Shown here: positions 42,480 through 53,609 of the stretch, piece by piece | Layout: each line of letters starts with the position of its first letter | Position numbering within the stretch: the stretch's first letter is position 1 | NCBI GenBank assembly: GCA_023014485.1 | Contig: JAJOZX010002712.1 | Coordinates: 62,001-126,000 of the forward strand | Direction: 5' to 3' | Source of the DNA: Bathynomus jamesi | Lineage: Eukaryota; Arthropoda; Malacostraca; Isopoda; Cirolanidae | Length of the DNA stretch: 64,000 nt | Notes under the pieces: model-generated | Databases searched by the model: none | What the model saw: only the letters and a program-made list of their open reading frames with translations | What the model was told of the DNA's origin: nothing | Made by a program: the position numbers and the translations under genes

Positions 42480-43002
42480 GGGCTATTTGCTGCATATTTA
42501 CCCTTAACGGTTGGAAATATTCACAAACGTCTACAAAACGTTTACGGAGATGCTGTTGTTAATCGAAGCACAGTTGGATGCTGGGCTAAACGTGCGAGGT
42601 CATCAGAGAGAGGGAGAGCCACCCTCGATGATGAACCACGCAGCGGTCGCCCGACATCGGCTGTGACATCTCACATTGTGCAACGTGCTAACAGCATCAT
42701 TCAATCAAATCGGCGCATCACATACAAGGAGCTATCACTGGAGTTAGGAATTAGTGAAGGAAGTGTGAATACGATAATTCAGCAACTGGGATACTCAAAA
42801 GTGTATTCACGGTTTGTTCCTCGCAAACTGACTGAAGATCACAAAGCCCAAAGAAAAGAAATTGCTTCCGAGTCGTTGGTTCGATACGAGACAGAAGGGG
42901 ATGACTTCCTTTCACGAATTGTAACTGGGGATGAGACTTGGGTACACCACTTTGAACCTGAAACAAAATGCCAATCCATGGAGTGGCATCACGCAGACTC
43001 CC
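42480..43002 (+). pseudogene. Mariner transposase, N-terminal half, cut by a hAT insertion
   Basis: Encodes LTVGNIHKRLQNVYGDAVVN, RSTVGCWAKRARSSERGRAT and DDEPRSGRPTSAVT (paired helix-turn-helix region), ELSLELGISEGSVNTIIQQL, then the first catalytic block SRIVTGDETWVHHFEPETKC and QSMEWHHADSP. The phrase VTGDETWVHH...SMEW is diagnostic of mariner transposases of the DD34D type. The frame stops at 43002/43003, where the hAT element begins. The C-terminal half with the other two Asp residues is not present beyond that insertion. The first residues are also missing or replaced by the inverted repeat at 42472-42497. Confidence 0.9.
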
Positions 43003-43343
43003 CAGTGGCGGCTCGTGCCTAGGAGCTGCAGAGCTGCAGTCCCCCCAGACACTCACTGCCAGGCGTATGATTCCTTCAGACACACAGCAGAATAATACAC
43101 TACTAACAAATATATCGTAATAAAAAGTCATTATATGTTATTTTCAATACGTTACTAAGTGAATTTTCATTAAAACCAGACCAAAATTTAAGTTACTCTC
43201 ATAGTTGCTGTACGATTCATGTCTGTTATTAATTGGCGCCACATCTGCAAACAATGAGCTGCAGTCGGTGCAGCTCAATTTCGTGTTTACATTGCGTGCG
43301 GACGGTGCGGTTAAGTCGTGCTTTCTTTAATTACCCGTTGACG

Positions 43344-45388
43344 ATGGAAAATCGAGTGAAGTATTTGCAAAGCATCAACTTTTTCCAGCTGACATTAAAT
43401 GAAAAGACTGAAATCAAAGCAAGAGGAAGACCTTCACCAGTTTTATCCATTCAACAGAATAGTACAAGCAGGAACAAAGAATATACACGCCAGTTTAACA
43501 TCAGTGTTTATCAGAAATGTGAATGGCTCTGTGGTTGTGACGAGGCAAATGCTTTATTCTGCTTTCCATGCTTATTGTTTGGTGGGGACTCGTCATGGAC
43601 GAAAAATGGTGTGACTAACTTGAGGCATTTGCCACAGAAAACAATCAGCCAAACACATGAATAACATGATTGATTTATCGTTGCTGGGTAAAGTGAACAT
43701 TGCAACTCAAATTGACACAGCATACAAGCTCTCAGTTGCAAAACACAATGAACAGGTGAGAAAAAACAGAGATGTGTTATCCAAAATCATAAACTGTATG
43801 AAATTTTGTGGAAAATTTGAACTCCCTCTTAGAGGACATGATGAAACTACGAGCTCCAAGAATCCGGGAGTATTTCGTGGATTAGTTGATTTTGCCTGTG
43901 AACTGGATTCTAGCTTAGATGCTCATTTAAAGACCGCTACAGTTTTTAAAGGAACATCTAAATCAATACAGAATGAACTTTTAGAATCTATGTTGGAAAT
44001 CTGCTAAAATAAGATCAAGGAAGAAGTAAAGAATGCTGAATATTTGGCAGTTATGTGTGATGAGACAACGGATATTTACGATAAAACACAGATGGTAATT
44101 GTTCTAAGGTATGAGCTACAAGGGAAGCCTGTTGAGAGATTCTGGGGATTTTTTAACCCTATCAACCAAACAGCAGAAGCCTTATCAAGTGTGTTACTTA
44201 AAGAGCTCCAGACTTTAATTGGTGATTGTCCACACAAGCTCATTGCCCAAACTTACGATGGTGCAGCTGCTCTAAGTGGAGTCAATAAAAGAAGTGTATA
44301 GCAATGTCCACTTTATCCATTGTTATGCACACCAACTGAACTTGATTTTGGAAAAGGCAACATCACAGAATACTAATGTTCGAGTATTTTTCAATAGCTT
44401 GTCAGGAATACCAGCATTTTTTCTAAGTCTCCACAAAGAATGGCTGCATTGGAGAATGTTGCTGGCCATCGAATTCCAAGGCCATCTGCAACACGTTGGA
44501 ATTTCAAGAGCAGAACAGTCAATGCTGTGCATGAAATGAAAGATGCACTAATTGAATGTTGCAGCACACTGGGAGCATCTAACTCAAGAGACACTGGATC
44601 TGCAACAGCTGGTATCGAAATAATTGTGAATGATCCTGAATTCGAGTTTTGGTTGAAATTTTTCTCCAAAGTAATGCCTCATGTTGACATCATGTTCTCT
44701 CAGCTTCAGTCTAGAAATATTGATGCAGCTAAGGCTAACGCCTTTTTAAAAGTTTTTAATTCCGCAGTTCAGAAGTTAAGAGATGAATGTGATGCCATAG
44801 TGTTGCCTCCTGAGCAGAAGAGAAGAAAATTTAATACAGATAGATTAGCTGCTGCAAAGGAGGTCTATGACGTAATTTTGCTGCAGTGCAGAGAGATTCA
44901 GCTTTACTAATCATTTGGAAGCAAGCAAGTTACTTTTAGTGAATAATTTTCCAGTGTATGCCAAAAATTTCCCTAGTAATGAACTTGCACAAGCAGTTGC
45001 AGCCTATCCCTTGCTTGAAAAAGACAAATTGAGAACTGAACTTACTGTACTGTACACAAGAGAAGATTTGTGTAAATCAGAAAGTCTCATAGACTTGTTG
45101 GAGATGATGAATGACAATCATCTACAGTCAACATTTTCAGACACTGTCAAGTTGCTGAAAATTTTAATAACAACTCCAATGCCAATGGCAGAAGCAGAAA
45201 GGTACTTTTCAACTTTGAAGAGAATTAAAACTTTTTTGCGCAGTACCATGGTGAATGACAGACTGTCTGCTTTAGCAATGATATCCATTGAAAATAAAAT
45301 GATAACAGAAATGAAGGATTTTAATGAAAAAGTAATAAACCATTTTGCTACATCGAAAAGCCGACGCACCGATTTTATTTTCAATTAA
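43344..45388 (+). pseudogene. hAT transposase, TTF zinc finger and DUF4371-like core
   Basis: Begins MENRVKYLQSINFFQLTLNE. The zinc finger region reads RQFNISVYQKCEWLCGCDEA and NALFCFPCLLFGG (TTF-type: W followed by Cys pair). The core has SKIINCMKFCGKFELPLRGH, YLAVMCDETTDIYDKTQMVI (first catalytic Asp), IAQTYDGAAALSG (second Asp block), VHFIHCYAHQLNLIL (C/H block) and RPSATRWNFKSRTVNAV. The C-terminus carries TPMPMAEAERYFSTLKRIKT and FLRSTMVNDRLSALAMISIE. In family order this is a complete transposase of about 640 residues. Lesions: frame changes near 43650, a stop at 44005, and frame changes near 44285, 44440 and 44910. Related to the ZMYM1 and THAP-type domesticated proteins. The product would bind element ends in the nucleus. 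Confidence 0.9.
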
Positions 45389-45399
45389 TACTACCATCA

Positions 45400-45475
45400 C
45401 CACCTCAGCCATCCCTACCGCCACCACTACCACCCCCACCATCCCTTCTACCACCACTACTACTACCATGCCATG
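45400..45475. repeat. Imperfect (CCA/CCT/ACT)n tract
   Basis: Pyrimidine-rich trinucleotide repeats such as CCACCACTACCACCCCCACC in the 3' part of the hAT element. Confidence 0.8.
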
Positions 45476-45588
45476 GAAATCCGTGGACATCAACTCAAAC
45501 CTGAGGTAGGTCAAATTTGTGTACCCGACTGTTGTGTGAAGCTTGCAGTCCCTCCATTTTATTTTATCACGAGCCGCCACTATATATA

Positions 45589-46348
45589 TAGGGTGTCCCA
45601 TAAGTCCGGCATCATAGGAGAAATTCATATTTTTCTATTTCTACAAACCATGATTTATGCTCGGGATGCCAATTTCCCGTCCACCATTCTGTTCACTGAC
45701 GAGGCTGTTTTTTATGGAAATGGTGAGGTAAATCGACAGAACACCCGCTACTGGTCTCAAAACAACCCTCACTGGTATACCTCTTCAAAGGAACAAGGTG
45801 CATCTCGAGTGATGGTATGGTGTGGCATTTGGAAGGATCGCATCATAGGCCCCCTCTTTTTCGATGAAAATGTCACTGGAGACATCTATCTACGTATGCT
45901 CAAGGAAGAAGCATTTCCCAGTGTCTTGAACGAAGAAGGAAATTTCCCAACATGGTTCCAGCAAGACGGCGCTCCTGCACATTACAGCACCTAAGTAAGG
46001 GAATACCTGTACCAACAATTCCCTGGTCATTGGATAGGACGTCGAGGGCCTGTGGAATGGCCAGCTAGAAGCCCGGATCTCACGCCACTAGATTTTTATC
46101 TCTGGGGCCACTTGAAAGTGCTGGTATACGCAGAGAAAATTAGGAGTGTTGAACATTTGCGGCAGCGCATTATTGGGGCATGTAACACCATTACTCCTGA
46201 CATCATTCACCGTGTGCTTGCTGACTGGGTATCACGTCTGAATTTGTGTACTGAAAACAATGGCGGACATATTGAGCACGTTCTGTAAATAAAAGCTTTT
46301 GTTTTGCCTTTTTTTATTATTTTTCCTATGATGCCTGACTTATGGGAC

Positions 46349-46354
<6 letters not shown>
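45589..46354 (+). mobile_element. DD41D mariner-like element, 5'-deleted
   Basis: Left end TAGGGTGTCCCATAAGTCCG and right end complemented TAGGGTGTCCCATAAGTCAG extend over about 34 bp with TA outside. At 0.77 kb it lacks the part coding for the DNA-binding domain. TA repeats lie on both sides. Confidence 0.9.
45640..46288 (+). pseudogene. Mariner-superfamily transposase catalytic domain (DD41D)
   Basis: Opens MIYARDANFPSTILFTDEAV (first Asp). YWSQNNPHWYTSSKEQGASR and VMVWCGIWKDRIIGPLFFDE form the conserved insertion; FQQDGAPAHYST contains the second Asp. After an in-frame TAA at 45992-45994 it resumes VREYLYQQFPGHWIGRRGPV, EWPARSPDLTPLDFYLWGHL (third Asp in LDF). I count 41 residues between the second and third Asp (the stop counted as one), the DD41D spacing known from a distinct mariner-superfamily group. 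It ends NGGHIEHVL. The single stop is the only lesion in this half; the HTH half is deleted. Confidence 0.85.

Positions 46355-46413
<59 letters not shown>
46355..46413. repeat. (TA)n microsatellite
   Basis: TA run between the DD41D element and the shell element. It serves as the target of both. Confidence 0.95.
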
Positions 46414-46416
<3 letters not shown>

Positions 46417-46978
46417 GGCTGTACGCAGGATTTCTGCATGGGGGGGTTTCAGAAATCGAAAATTTCTTTATGATCGGGTTTCATTCGCTTAAGATAACAA
46501 TGTAATTGTTTAATACTTGTGATCATATGGTGACATATTTTAGTGAGTTAACGTTATTCTAATCATTATTGTAAAATAAAACGCAAATGTGGAAAATTTC
46601 AGGAAGTCTTAAAAATAGATTTAATAAAAAGGTATTTTATTTTTCATTTTACAACTATTGCAAACGTCGAGTAGATTTCATGAAATCTGCTCAGGTTCTA
46701 CATGGTCGTCCATTTTCTCTTTCTTCGTAAAATAATTAAATATGGTCTTTTCCATTTTCTTTCTTTTATTCATGGTCACTTGTTTTTAATTAAAATTGCG
46801 AACGACAGAAAATTTAGGCCAAACTATCACAACAATGACTAAACCAGTGTTGCCAAGTGACTGAAACAGAAAATCACGATATTTTAGCATAAAAATTCAG
46901 GAAAATTACAGAAAATTCAGGAAAATTACAGAAAATTCAGATGTATATATATATATATATATATAGTATATATATATA

Positions 46979-47200
46979 GGGTGAACCAAATGTAGGTGGA
47001 CAGTAAATGATAACGTTTATTTTGAGAATACATATTTAATTTTTTTGTATACTAAATACAAAATAAAATTTAAATAAATTTAGTTATAATATTTAATATA
47101 ATATAACACAAATACCATAGTTATAATGAACACCATAGTTATAATATAATATAACACAAACCGTATTCAACCTACTGTCCACCTACTTTTGGTTCACCGT
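46979..47200. mobile_element. Mariner-type MITE (GGGTGAACCAAA ends)
   Basis: Left GGGTGAACCAAATGTAGGTG and right complemented CGGTGAACCAAAAGTAGGTG, continuing GGACAGTA. AT-rich non-coding interior, TA repeats outside. Confidence 0.85.
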
Positions 47201-47238
47201 GTATATATACAGTATATGTATATATATATATATATATA

Positions 47239-48610
47239 AGGGGTTCCAAAAAATCTTAGCCCCCCCCATTTGCAGCTTACATGTTTACTTATATCGAAAT
47301 AGTTTTTAGTGATTATAAAAATATATTAAATTCTTTATTTATTGCAGGTATTAAAATTACTCTAGCTGATAGTGATAATATAATGGCTTCTCAATTAATT
47401 GGTGATTCGGAGAGGCAACGTGTGATAGATCGCATACGAGCAATAGCATTTCGGGAAGCTCGTGATGCTGGAGCCACCTTTATAACACGTTCATGGGTTG
47501 CCAAAAAGTTGCGAAGAAGTGAGGACTTCGTCAAAAGAAATTGGAATAAAACTTTGGATGAATGTGAAATGGATACAACCAAATCTGGGCGCCCAAGTTT
47601 GCCACTCTCTCAGGAAACAAAGGACATCATTGAAAGCGGTACGCGTAAGCGGAAAAACAGCTGTGCTAAACTTTCTAGAGAGATCGAAGTGTTGAGAGGA
47701 AAGATCGTTAGTGGTGAGATCATTCGACTGTACCGTCATAGGCAAGGTTTAAAGCCTTGGCATGAACTTCCAAAGCCAAGAAAAACTCAACTCAACATCG
47801 ATGACAGAATGTGGTTTGCCCATTATCTTGAAGATTGGGATATGGATGATTTCATGCATTTAGCTGTCTCCGATGAATTTTTTGTTTACGTAACACGTCG
47901 GCCTAACTACCAAAATGATCGAGTGTGGGCCACAACACCAGATGAAATCGATGACAATGAACATTATCGCGAATTATTAAAAAGTCCAGACTGTATTGGT
48001 GTGTTTGTTTTGTTCACTGCAAAGAAGCTCATGTGGGTGCTGAAGCCAAATGGTCAGAGTTGGGATGGACAGTATTTTCGTGATATTATTCTATCCCAGC
48101 ATGTCATTTCTTTTTTAAGAAACCTAAACAATGTTATGGATGTCGATCACTTCTGCACGATAAGGCCCCCTGCTTTAAGGCATTAGCCACTCAACAGTTG
48201 TTGCGGAACCATGAGATCGATTTCTTTGGAAATGAAGAATGGCCAGGAAATTCTCCTGACCTGAACGTCTGTGAACACATTGGATCAGTTATAAAGGACA
48301 AGGTTGAATGTCTCTTGTTTCAAGAACCTGCAGCAAATCGATTTTCGAAGGATACAATGACGCAACACATTGAAACTGTTTTAGCAAATTTGCGTAACGA
48401 TCAAGATCTATTCACGTCACTTTTGGTAAGCTACCCAAAGCGAATTCAGGCTGTCTTGGAAGCCAATGGCGGGAACACCAAGTTTTAATTGTTTCTCATT
48501 AAATGCAGGATTAAATTCTCTTTTGTAAGGTATGTTTAGTTTTACTGTACCTCTAATCAGTCTAATGGTTTAGGCCATGGGCGGGGGGGCTAAGGTTTAT
48601 TGGAGCCCCG
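47239..48610 (+). mobile_element. Divergent Tc1/mariner-superfamily transposon with G/C-rich ends
   Basis: Left AGGGGTTCCAAAAAATCTTA then GCCCCCCC; right complemented CGGGGCTCCAATAAACCTTA then GCCCCCCC. These 28-bp repeats have four or five differences. TA lies outside both ends (47237-47238, 48611-48612). At 1372 bp with a single transposase gene it is full length. Confidence 0.9.
47383..48488 (+). pseudogene. Transposase, DD37E-like, divergent Tc1/mariner superfamily
   Basis: Start chosen at 47383 (MASQLIGDSERQRVIDRIRA); the open frame upstream to 47281 has no family signature. The helix-turn-helix region reads SWVAKKLRRSEDFVKRNWNK and the linker TTKSGRPSLPLSQETKDIIE (GRP motif). Catalytic core: MHLAVSDEFFVYVTRRPNYQ (first Asp), KLMWVLKPNGQSWDGQYFRD, then a frame change at about 48151 to LHDKAPCFKALATQQLL (second Asp) and EEWPGNSPDLNVCEHIGSVI (Glu). 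I count 37 residues between the second acidic residue and Glu, so DD37E. It ends IQAVLEANGGNTKF. Losing one base (or gaining two) near 48151 is the only lesion seen. Length across both frames is about 368 residues, normal for the superfamily. Confidence 0.85.
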
Positions 48611-48620
48611 TATATATATG

Positions 48621-51600
48621 CAAAGGTGGGCAGTTGCGCCGCAAAAAGTTGCGGCGCAACATTTTTGGTTGCGCTTGCGCTTGCGCCGCACATTTTTACA
48701 GAGAGTTGCGGAATTGTTTGCGGCGCAACTTATATATGCCGTTTCAAGATTAGCGCGCAACGCGCAACATTTAATATTACTTCTCTGTAAAAATAACCCG
48801 AGCGAATGTAACTTAAATATTTTTATCTGGCAACACTGCACTTCAATTGTTTACATTCAGTCACATTCTCAATGCGCCAGTATAACTGTCTGACTTTCTG
48901 TTGTTTTCGTTTCTTTTTACTCTTTAGTACTAGTATTATGGATCGTTTTGTGGTGTCTGTGGCCGACAGCACTGATTCTGCCGACCAGGACATGGACAGA
49001 GAGGTTGAAGTGACTGAGAATGTTGACAGCCGTTCCCCTGAGACTGAAGCAAGTGTCAGTGAGGTTTCCGCTTCAGGATCGGAGGCCCCTACCGTTAACC
49101 CCTGGCCTTACTTGGCCGACTTTTTTGAGTTCAAGGGTCAGGCCCAGGCACTGGGCCACACGGACAACTTCCTGTACGAGTGTGTCCGCTGCAGGCCCAA
49201 TAGGAAGGTCTTCTCAGCCAACAAGAAGTCAAGATACAGCCTCCGGAAGCATATGGAGAGTAAGCACGGCTACTGCCTTCAGAAGTTTTTGGACTGCTGT
49301 ATGGACGGGACAAAAGAAGCCAAGAAACGCCATGCATCCTTGCACGAAGCTGCCACCAAGAGGCAGATGATGTGCCGCCAACCAACCTTGATGGAGATGG
49401 CAGGCCCATCCAAGTGTAGGCACAACATCAGCAAAGCTACCTTCCAACATAAGGTGAGTCAGGAAAATTTGATTTCAATAATTTGCTTAACATTTTTTTC
49501 AAAAATTAACCTACTGAATTAAATTTATGAATGTAACATTATAGCAAATTGACAAGAGCTGTAAAATAAATTTTACTTTTATATTTAATTCTATAGCTCA
49601 TCAACATGTTTGTGGACAACATGACCCCCTTCTCTGTAGTGGACAACCCCACGTTCATGGATTTTGCTGCCATGATACCTGGCGGCTACATGGAGAGTAT
49701 GTCGCGAAGGACACTGACGAGGTGCATCGAGTCCAGGTTTGAAACTTTTAAATATTATAATCGAATATGCTTCAAAGTGAAATTTTAACGTATACGTGCC
49801 ATTATAAACTAAGAAATTCTATAGTTATTCCCTTTAATTTTCATTTTCTTTCAATGACATTAGAAAGTATGATGCTTGTATGGATATCTAAACTAATTTG
49901 TAATAAAATATATCATGAAATGGAGGTCTGGATAAACTTTGAATAAAGTTTTTTCCGTTTTTTTATACATTCCTGCGTGCGCATATCCATAGAGGCCCGC
50001 AGCTTAAGGCTTAAAATTTTACATTATTGCATATTAGACTCTTTATTTAATATTTATTAACTAAGTGATTTGATTGATTTCATTTGTAATTTGTTTTTAT
50101 ACTTTAAGGTATGAGACTGACCAAAAGAAGCTGAAGGACATCCTCAGCAACCTGCCATCCGTGGCCACCACTGCCGATGCCTGGACGTGCAGAAACAGGT
50201 TTGTAAGCCAAATTTTAAAGCAAAAAGAAAAAAAATAAGCAACAATTCCACAGAAACATTCTACCTTGAAAATCTGAAGTTGAAAATTAAAAAGTCAAAC
50301 AAACTTTTTTTTATATAATTTCTAAAAAACGTTTTACATTTTAGATCATACCTCGGCATGACCGTTCATTGGATAGACCAAGAGACCCTCAAGAGGAAGA
50401 ATGCTGTCTTGGTGTGCCAGAGACTGAAGGGCCGTCACACCTATGACATATTGGCTAAGGTCATCCAGGACACACACTGGAGCTTTGGCATCGAGAACAT
50501 TGTGGGCAGGACAACCACAGATAACGGGTCCAACTTTGTCAAGGCATTCAAGTAAGTTAAAGAAAAGTTAATTTTTTTCAAGCACATTGCAATACCAAAG
50601 AATAATTGCGAGAATGTCTTGGAAGTTGAATTCTAGGTTTGTAAAACTTAAAAGATTTTACATGGTTCATATTTTATAGGGTCTTTGGTGAACCTGAACC
50701 TGACCATTTTGGTGCCGAAGTTGGGGAGCAACAGGATGACCCAGAAGATGCTGCTGAGGTGCTGGAAGTGGCAACTATTTTGGGAGGTGATTAATTTAGA
50801 ATTTGTACCCGCTGTAAATCAAACATTTTTTAGAAAACTTATTTTTAGAAATTTATTATAATCGTACCCAATGTAAATCATTGTATTAAATATGACTTTA
50901 TTTTTAGATCATGAAAAAGAGTTTAAAGACCAGCCCTCTTATCAGTCTTATGACTGCCGAAGCATTCACGGTGTGCTGCCCACACCCTCAACCTGGTGGC
51001 CACCGCTGATGCTGAAAAGGCTTTGACCAAGAGCCCCCAGTACAAAAAGACCAGTCGTTCAGCCTTTGCCAAGGCCCAGGAACTTTGGAATAAGCAGCAC
51101 AGGTAAATTAATTTATTGAACATTTCTACACTCCAATAACAATTAAAAATGAAATAAATTTAAGAAAAAAACAAATAAATTCTATTATTTTTGTTTAACT
51201 TAAATTTGTGTTATTTTATAGGAGTTCTCAAGCCTGCGACCTAATCAGGGATGAGGTCGAAATGCTGCTTATTGTCCCAACAGTCACCAGGTGGAACTCG
51301 GTGTATGACGCCGTGATCCGTCTGGTCGACATATTCAACAGCAAGGACGCAGCCAGGGAACTGAACAAGGCCTGTCACGCACTCAACATTCCGGCTTTCA
51401 CGTCCGGTTAGTGATAACTACAATTTTTTTTTTTTAGAAATTAGTCAAGTTAGTTGAAAAAATTAAATTACAAATTGTATAACTTTCCATGTTAACAACT
51501 TTTACTTACAGAACTTATATAAAGTTATTTTTCCAGGTGACCAGGAGTTCTTCAAGGCCTATCGGCAGGTCATGGAGCCGGTGGCCAAGACTAGACGTCC

Positions 51601-52326
51601 TGCAGGCGGAGGGGAGAGCCTACATGGGCGTCTTGGTGCCCACCTTGGTCCTCTGCCTCTCCAGTCTCAACAGGCACAAGCACAACGAAGAGTTGGCCGT
51701 CTGCCTCCCTCTGACAGAGGCCTTGACTGAGGGGTTGATGGGCAGGTTTGGCCATGTCTTTACAGACATGGACTGCCTCTTAGCTACTGCCTTCAACCCG
51801 CAGTTTAAGCTGTCAAGATGGCCAGAGCTGGTGCCAGGAAGAGACCCGGAGGAGTTGAGGAGGACGGTCACCAGCAAAGTTGTGTCGTTGGTGGACAGGG
51901 CCAGGAAGGATGAAGAGTTCAGCAGCAGCAGCAGTGATGCGGAAGCGGCAGACAAAGGGGACTTCCTCGAGCAGCTGTACGACACAGGAGTAATCAGCAA
52001 ACAGAAGAAGGAGAGCACAATGCTGGTGAACAGTTTCCTGGACCAGAGGCCGGAGAAAAATATCGCGAGGAACGTGTTCACTTGCAAGGAACTGACAGAC
52101 CTCTTTGTGCAGTATAACACACCCATTCCCTCAAGTGCGGCTGTAGAACGTCTGTTCTCTTTGGGGAAGGATGTTCTGAAGCCAAAACGGGCTGGACTCT
52201 CCGATCCACACTTTGAGATGCTGGTGGCGCAACTTTTTGAAAAGGGTTGCGCTTGCGCGTGCGGCGCAACTAATTCAGCAGAGTTGCGGTTGCGGCGCTA
52301 CAAAAATCGTTGCGCGTGCCCACCAC
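48621..52326 (+). mobile_element. hAT element, full length, perfect TSD TATATATG
   Basis: Ends CAAAGGTGGGCAGTTGCGCC and complemented CAGTGGTGGGCACGCGCAAC. TATATATG is exact at 48613-48620 and 52327-52334. Subterminal regions are packed with GCGCAAC/GTTGCGC-type motifs in inverted array on both sides, probable transposase-binding sites. Its target lies immediately next to the DD37E-like element, so it inserted later. Complete multi-exon transposase gene. Confidence 0.95.
48939..52290 (+). pseudogene. hAT transposase, eight exons, nearly intact
   Basis: Exons read 48939-49452, about 49597-49737, 50110-50199, 50345-50551, 50680-50786, 50909-51101, 51222-51407 and 51538-52290, all with GT/AG borders and compatible phases. 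MDRFVVSVADSTDSADQDMD opens an acidic N-terminus; a BED-type zinc finger follows (YECVRCRPNRK, SRYSLRKHMESKHG). TTADAWTCRNRSYLGMTVHW holds the first Asp; RTTTDNGSNFVKAF the second; HSRCAAHTLNLVATADAEKA the C/H block; VPTVTRWNSVYDAV the RW motif; TPIPSSAAVERLFSLGKDVL the dimerisation region with catalytic Glu. Two frame changes (about 50950 before LPKHSRC, about 51590 before LDVLQAEG) are the only lesions found. The C-terminus reads into the GCGCAAC subterminal repeats. Confidence 0.85.
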
Positions 52327-52328
52327 TG

Positions 52329-52332
<4 letters not shown>

Positions 52333-52369
<37 letters not shown>

Positions 52370-52370
52370 A
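52333..52370. repeat. (TG)n microsatellite
   Basis: TGTGTG run immediately after the hAT right TSD. Confidence 0.95.
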
Positions 52371-52463
52371 ATGCAAATTCTATGTAATGTAAGGTCTAAT
52401 GTAAATTTATTCTCAATGGGGGGTGGGGGGTTTGAACCAAAACCTCCCTTGCGTACGGCCTTG

Positions 52464-52492
52464 ATATATATATATATATATATATATATAAG
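52464..52492. repeat. (TA)n microsatellite
   Basis: TA run bordering the right end of the shell element. Confidence 0.9.
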
Positions 52493-52712
52493 TTGCCTCT
52501 GTATATAAATTAATGTATTAATTAAGCGGTTGCCATGGTAAATTAAATTAAATAGATAACTAGAGACTAGAAAAGTCTGTAACAGTAGCGAGCTAAGTGA
52601 CCAGCGGCCTGATAGATCAGTGAGTGACGACTGACAAAAATTGTGGAGCCCGGAAGTCTGAAACACGTCTGGTTTTGGTTCTGGCGTCTCAGTCAAGTTC
52701 CGAACTTCAAAT

Positions 52713-52972
52713 GCAGTCCCGGAGCCAGGACTTCCCAAGGGAGCAGGGTCGAAGTTGTAGAAAGGCGGACCTTTTGGTGCAACGCCCTAGTCACTGCGGA
52801 GGGGGTTTAGAATAGTTTGTGAAGTTAAAAAAAAAATGCAAGTGTTTATTTACTAAATGATGTTATATATTATAATATCACATCATAATTCATAACTATG
52901 GTTATAAAAGTGGACCTTTCCTGTCAAGGGGGGGGTCGTTCGACCCTCCGACCCCTCCCTGGCTACGCGCCC
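52713..52972. mobile_element. Possible hAT-type MITE
   Basis: CAGTCCCGGAGCCAGGACTT on the left and, complemented, CTGGGCGCGTAGCCAGGGAG on the right share the GxAGCCAGG core; inner GGGTCGAAG and GGGTCGAACGACC are also inverted. No convincing TSD. Confidence 0.35.
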
Positions 52973-53609
52973 AGTAAATTTTTTTTTTGTAAGTTACAGT
53001 TAGATTATTGTGTAGGATACTAGTGTTTTATTTACAAGTATATTTTTTTTAAGAATCCGATTGATTAGGTAAGCGTTCAGGGAGCCGGGAGAATATACAC
53101 AATTCCGGGAGATTCCCGGCGAATTTGGAAGGGTTGGCAAGCCTACAGACAAATCAGGTCCAGATTTTGCTTGTTTGTAAACAAAGCTAATCACAAATCA
53201 GCTGATTTGCATTCTATTCAGTCCCGGTAAAACTTTACTAATAAATATAAACAGAAATGATTTAATCATTTGATTTGTGTTACTTGACAAAATTTGGGAA
53301 GTTAAACTAGAAGATTACCTGTTAAATTAGGTTAGGTTCGTTTATGCTAGGTTAGGGTTGGTTAAGCTTGGTTGTTAATTATTATTATGGGAAAATTCGT
53401 AGTTTAGCAAAGTCACTTTATTGGGCTACTTTTTTCCATGCTATTTTTCATCATGCATATCTGGCAATCCTGGCTGTGGTAGTAACCAAAAGGTGATAGT
53501 GTAGGTTAGGTTAAGTTTATTAAGTCTTAAAAACATATCAGAAAATTGTGCTGAATTCTTTAATTATGAATCCCTAACTAACTAACCCAAACCTAACTTA
53601 ACCTAACCT

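Larger units (their letters stand above)
41387..42497. repeat. 1.1-kb segment bounded by a 25-bp inverted repeat
   Basis: TATGCAGCAAATAGCCCCACCTCGA near 41390 (written here as two overlapping parts: TATGCAGCAAATAGCCCCAC, AGCCCCACCTCGA) recurs inverted near 42472-42497. Between them lie a TTAGG block (42035-42215) and a foldback (42262-42460). The right copy lies at the start of the mariner reading frame, so the segment may be an insertion or inversion in that mariner. Confidence 0.6.
43003..45580 (+). mobile_element. hAT element with TTF-type/ZMYM1-like transposase
   Basis: Ends CAGTGGCGGCTCGTG and, complemented, TAGTGGCGGCTCGTG. The octamers outside (AGACTCCC on the left, TA repeats on the right) do not match, so one flank has been replaced, probably by the adjoining DD41D mariner. 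Complete transposase, broken only by point lesions. Confidence 0.85.
46414..52463. mobile_element. Shell element with CAGGGCTGTACGCAGG ends, holding nested insertions
   Basis: Left end CAGGGCTGTACGCAGG and right end complemented CAAGGCCGTACGCAAGG, both bordered by (TA)n. Just inside are GGGGGG-rich segments. Interior sequence belonging to it is about 0.57 kb (46414-46978) plus pieces near 47201-47236 and 52380-52463. A hAT-type non-autonomous element is likely. The 8-bp TSD cannot be recognised within TA repeats. Confidence 0.55.
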
